A DNA stretch of 64,000 bases from Simplicispira suum (GTDB lineage Bacteria > Pseudomonadota > Gammaproteobacteria > Burkholderiales > Burkholderiaceae_C): NCBI RefSeq assembly GCF_003008595.1, contig NZ_CP027669.1, forward strand, positions 1,550,001 through 1,614,000, given 5' to 3'. Each line of letters opens with the position of its first letter. Position 1 is the stretch's first letter. The notes beneath the pieces are model-generated. The model worked only from the letters and a program-made list of their open reading frames with translations. It was not told the DNA's origin and ran no database searches. Below are positions 61,922 to 64,000 of this stretch, in pieces. Made by a program: the position numbers and the translations under genes.

Positions 61922-64000
61922 ATGACGGTTTCCGTTCTTCTGATGGAAAGCAGCGACGAACACGCGGATGCCGTCCGGGGAGCGTTGGCGGACTCGTGGT
62001 TGGCGTGGGACGTGCACGGCGCGGCATCGCTGCGCCAGGCACGGGACGCCCTGGCCCTGCGCCTCTTCGATGTGGCCTTGGTTTCCTACCGGCTCGCCGA
62101 TGGCGCTGCCTACGATGCCTTGAAAGATCTTCGCGCCACGCCGGCGCTGATCCTGGTGCCGGCGGGCCGTGAATCGCAAGCAGCGCATGCGCTGCGCCAT
62201 GGCTTTGCCGATTTCGTGATGCAGGACGTGGCGGGGCAATACCTGCTTTCGCTTCCTGCGCAGATCGAGGCAGTCCTGGAGCGCGCACGCGCAGCGCAAT
62301 CGCGCGAAGCGGCAGAACAGCTGCTGGCGCGCCAACACCGCCTGCTGCAAGCGATCTTTCGGGCGCAAGCCTTGTTCATCGACAGCGCTCCGGCGCGTCA
62401 AACCTTTGAGACCTTGCTCAATGAGCTTCTGGCACTGACCGAAAGCGAATGGGGCTTCCTCGGTCAGGTGGAAACTGCCGCCGCAGGCACACGGTTGCTC
62501 CGCATCCACGCAATCACCGACATCGCCTGGGACGCTGCCTCGCGCGCTCAGTTGGCCAGGCTCGATTCGGGGGGGCTGGTTTTTGACAACCCGCGCACCC
62601 TGATCGGCCAGGCGCTCCAAAGCACCACGCCGCTGATCAGCAACCATCCGGCGGACGATCCCCGCGCCGGTGGGCTGCCCCCCGGACATCCGCCGCTGCT
62701 TTCTTTCATGGCACTGCCCATCGTCGCAGGAGGCGAGGTGGTCGCCATGGTCGGCATCGCCAACCGTGCGGGAGGCTACTCGACGGCCGACGTGAGCTTT
62801 TTGCAGCCCCTGCTCAACACCGTCGGCCAGTTGGAGCTGGCGCGCCGCAGCGATGCACAGCGCCGCAGCATGGAGTTGGAGCTGGAGCGCACCAGCGCCG
62901 CGCTGGAAGAGAAAACGCGTGCGCTCGAACTCACGCTGGCCAGTGTTTCTCAGGGAATGGCCAACGTTGACGAAAATGGATTTATCCGTGTCTACAACCA
63001 GCGCTACCTTGAACTGCTGGATCTGCCGCGTGAGCTGCTGGACCGCCAACCGCACATGAGCGAAGTGGTGCGGTTTCAGGTGGCACGCGGCGATTTTGGG
63101 CCGGGATTGGTCAATATCGACGCGGCTGCACGCCCTTACGTGGCCGCCGAATCTGCAGCGCTGGCACGTTTTGGAGATACGCCTGAGTACTACCTGCGAA
63201 AGACCACGCAAGGCCGCTACCTGGAGGTGCGTACCCGATTGTTGCCCGGCGGAGGCCGGGTGCGCACCTTCGCCGATGTCACCGACTACCTTGCCGCGCA
63301 ACTCGCTCTTGCCCGCAGCGAGGCGCGCTGGCGCAGTCTTACGCAGTTGTCGTCCGACTGGTACTGGGAGCAGGACACGCAAAACCGTTTGGTGCGCCTG
63401 GAAGGCAATATGCGTGCAGATGGCGGCATCTCCGAAGAGCAGTTGCGCGGCCGCTCGCTCTGGGATGCGCCGGAAGGCCGCGTGGACAGCGCCGCCCTGG
63501 CAGCGCACCGTGCGTGCATTGATGCGCAGGAAGTTTTTCACGATTTCGAAGTGCTGCGCACCACACCGTCGGGTGAACTGTTGTGGTTGGGGCTTAGCGG
63601 CGAGCCGATCTTTGACGAGGACGGGGCTTTCACCGGCTACCGCGGCGTCGCACGCGATATCACTGAGCGCAAGCGGGCGGCGGCCGAAATCGAGCGACTC
63701 GCTTTTTACGACGACCTGACCGCTCTGCCCAACCGGCGTCTGCTTCTTGACCGGCTGCATCAGGTCATGGCGCAATGCGCAAGGTTCGGGACGCACGGCG
63801 CGCTGTTGTTTCTGGATCTGGACAACTTCAAGGATATCAACGACACCCTCGGACACGAGTGGGGAGACCGATTGCTCCGTGAAGTGGGCCAGCGCCTGAC
63901 CGAAGGGCTTCGCGCCACCGATACGGTGGCGCGGCTGGGGGGCGACGAGTTTGTGGTTGTTCTCCAAGGTTTGGGCGGTAGCCAGATGCAAGCTGCGCAG
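61922..64000 (+). CDS. Pseudo-receiver/GAF/PAS/GGDEF protein, partial at right edge
   Basis: The frame is open from the ATG at 61922 to the end of the window (693 codons, no stop). Domains in order: a response-regulator-like domain (1-115) whose phosphoacceptor position is Ser55 ([15 protein letters not shown]) rather than Asp; GAF (about 140-300); a coiled coil (about 300-335, [20 protein letters not shown]); PAS (about 335-455); a second PAS (about 460-585, [20 protein letters not shown]); and GGDEF (from about 590) with [12 protein letters not shown] and the RATD inhibitory site. The protein probably makes c-di-GMP; an EAL domain may follow beyond the window. The degenerate receiver suggests phosphorylation-independent input. 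Confidence 0.88.
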   Translation, partial: MTVSVLLMESSDEHADAVRGALADSWLAWDVHGAASLRQARDALALRLFDVALVSYRLADGAAYDALKDLRATPALILVPAGRESQAAHALRHGFADFVMQDVAGQYLLSLPAQIEAVLERARAAQSREAAEQLLARQHRLLQAIFRAQALFIDSAPARQTFETLLNELLALTESEWGFLGQVETAAAGTRLLRIHAITDIAWDAASRAQLARLDSGGLVFDNPRTLIGQALQSTTPLISNHPADDPRAGGLPPGHPPLLSFMALPIVAGGEVVAMVGIANRAGGYSTADVSFLQPLLNTVGQLELARRSDAQRRSMELELERTSAALEEKTRALELTLASVSQGMANVDENGFIRVYNQRYLELLDLPRELLDRQPHMSEVVRFQVARGDFGPGLVNIDAAARPYVAAESAALARFGDTPEYYLRKTTQGRYLEVRTRLLPGGGRVRTFADVTDYLAAQLALARSEARWRSLTQLSSDWYWEQDTQNRLVRLEGNMRADGGISEEQLRGRSLWDAPEGRVDSAALAAHRACIDAQEVFHDFEVLRTTPSGELLWLGLSGEPIFDEDGAFTGYRGVARDITERKRAAAEIERLAFYDDLTALPNRRLLLDRLHQVMAQCARFGTHGALLFLDLDNFKDINDTLGHEWGDRLLREVGQRLTEGLRATDTVARLGGDEFVVVLQGLGGSQMQAAQ

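Noticed and set aside
61859..63991. A 710-codon open frame on the minus strand
   Set aside because: It is the antisense shadow of the plus-strand receiver/GAF/PAS/GGDEF gene, whose motifs (GGDEF, coiled coil, PAS) are clear. The minus frame gives low-complexity His/Gln/Arg protein without any domain.

Overview
This window is a high-GC chromosomal segment whose gene content, gene order and dispersed repeats fit a Betaproteobacterium of the order Burkholderiales, most probably the family Comamonadaceae. That placement is my inference from the gene set and from an abundant short intergenic repeat; no rRNA or tRNA gene was seen to confirm it. The segment carries the replication-initiation gene cluster gyrB-dnaN-dnaA facing away from rpmH-rnpA-yidD-yidC-mnmE.

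Layout. 0-8 kb: an MFS exporter, an Old Yellow Enzyme, a hemerythrin, a chemoreceptor, then a copper module (P-type ATPase diverging from a CopZ-like chaperone and a CueR-like regulator, with matching operators on both sides). 8-17 kb: a TetR repressor diverging from a liv-type ABC transporter (livG-H-M-K-F), an acyl-CoA synthetase and an enoyl-CoA hydratase, which reads as an uptake-and-activation operon for a carboxylic acid. 17-24 kb: BetT-like transporter, small EamA permease, a MITE-like element, a yybP-ykoY riboswitch with mntP, an aldehyde dehydrogenase, rdgC, a Spy/LTXXQ protein and a PagL lipid A deacylase. 24.95-25.6 kb: a non-coding block with many DnaA boxes and two DnaA-box/GC-spacer/CTA-trio units, an origin-like structure. 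25.6-37 kb: a large GGDEF/EAL protein, DAHP synthase, NlpC/P60 lipoprotein, NnrU, a DEDDh exonuclease, YjdM, a lower-GC two-gene AAA ATPase plus TOPRIM (DUF4276-like) module, and DinG.

37-46 kb: a decayed phage-type Bro-N antirepressor gene, OsmC, the two-gene NHEJ system ligD-ku, two small disordered proteins, a tandem glycine riboswitch in front of a D-amino-acid dehydrogenase, WrbA and DoxX. 46-55 kb: a K+/H+-type antiporter, a DsbA/FrnE-like oxidoreductase, gyrB, dnaN, dnaA. 55-64 kb: the rpmH-mnmE operon, a cyclic-nucleotide-binding-only protein, an unrecognised protein, apt, and a response-regulator-like/GAF/PAS/GGDEF protein that runs off the right edge.

The most notable observations are: the origin-like cluster lying about 30 kb from dnaA while the dnaA-rpmH gap is very short; the ATPase/TOPRIM pair of probable defence type; a glycine riboswitch controlling D-amino-acid dehydrogenase; and a family of about a dozen ~45-50 bp repeats, one of which appears to be translated as part of the MnmE GTPase domain. 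A second, longer GC-rich repeat sits between cotranscribed genes at four places.
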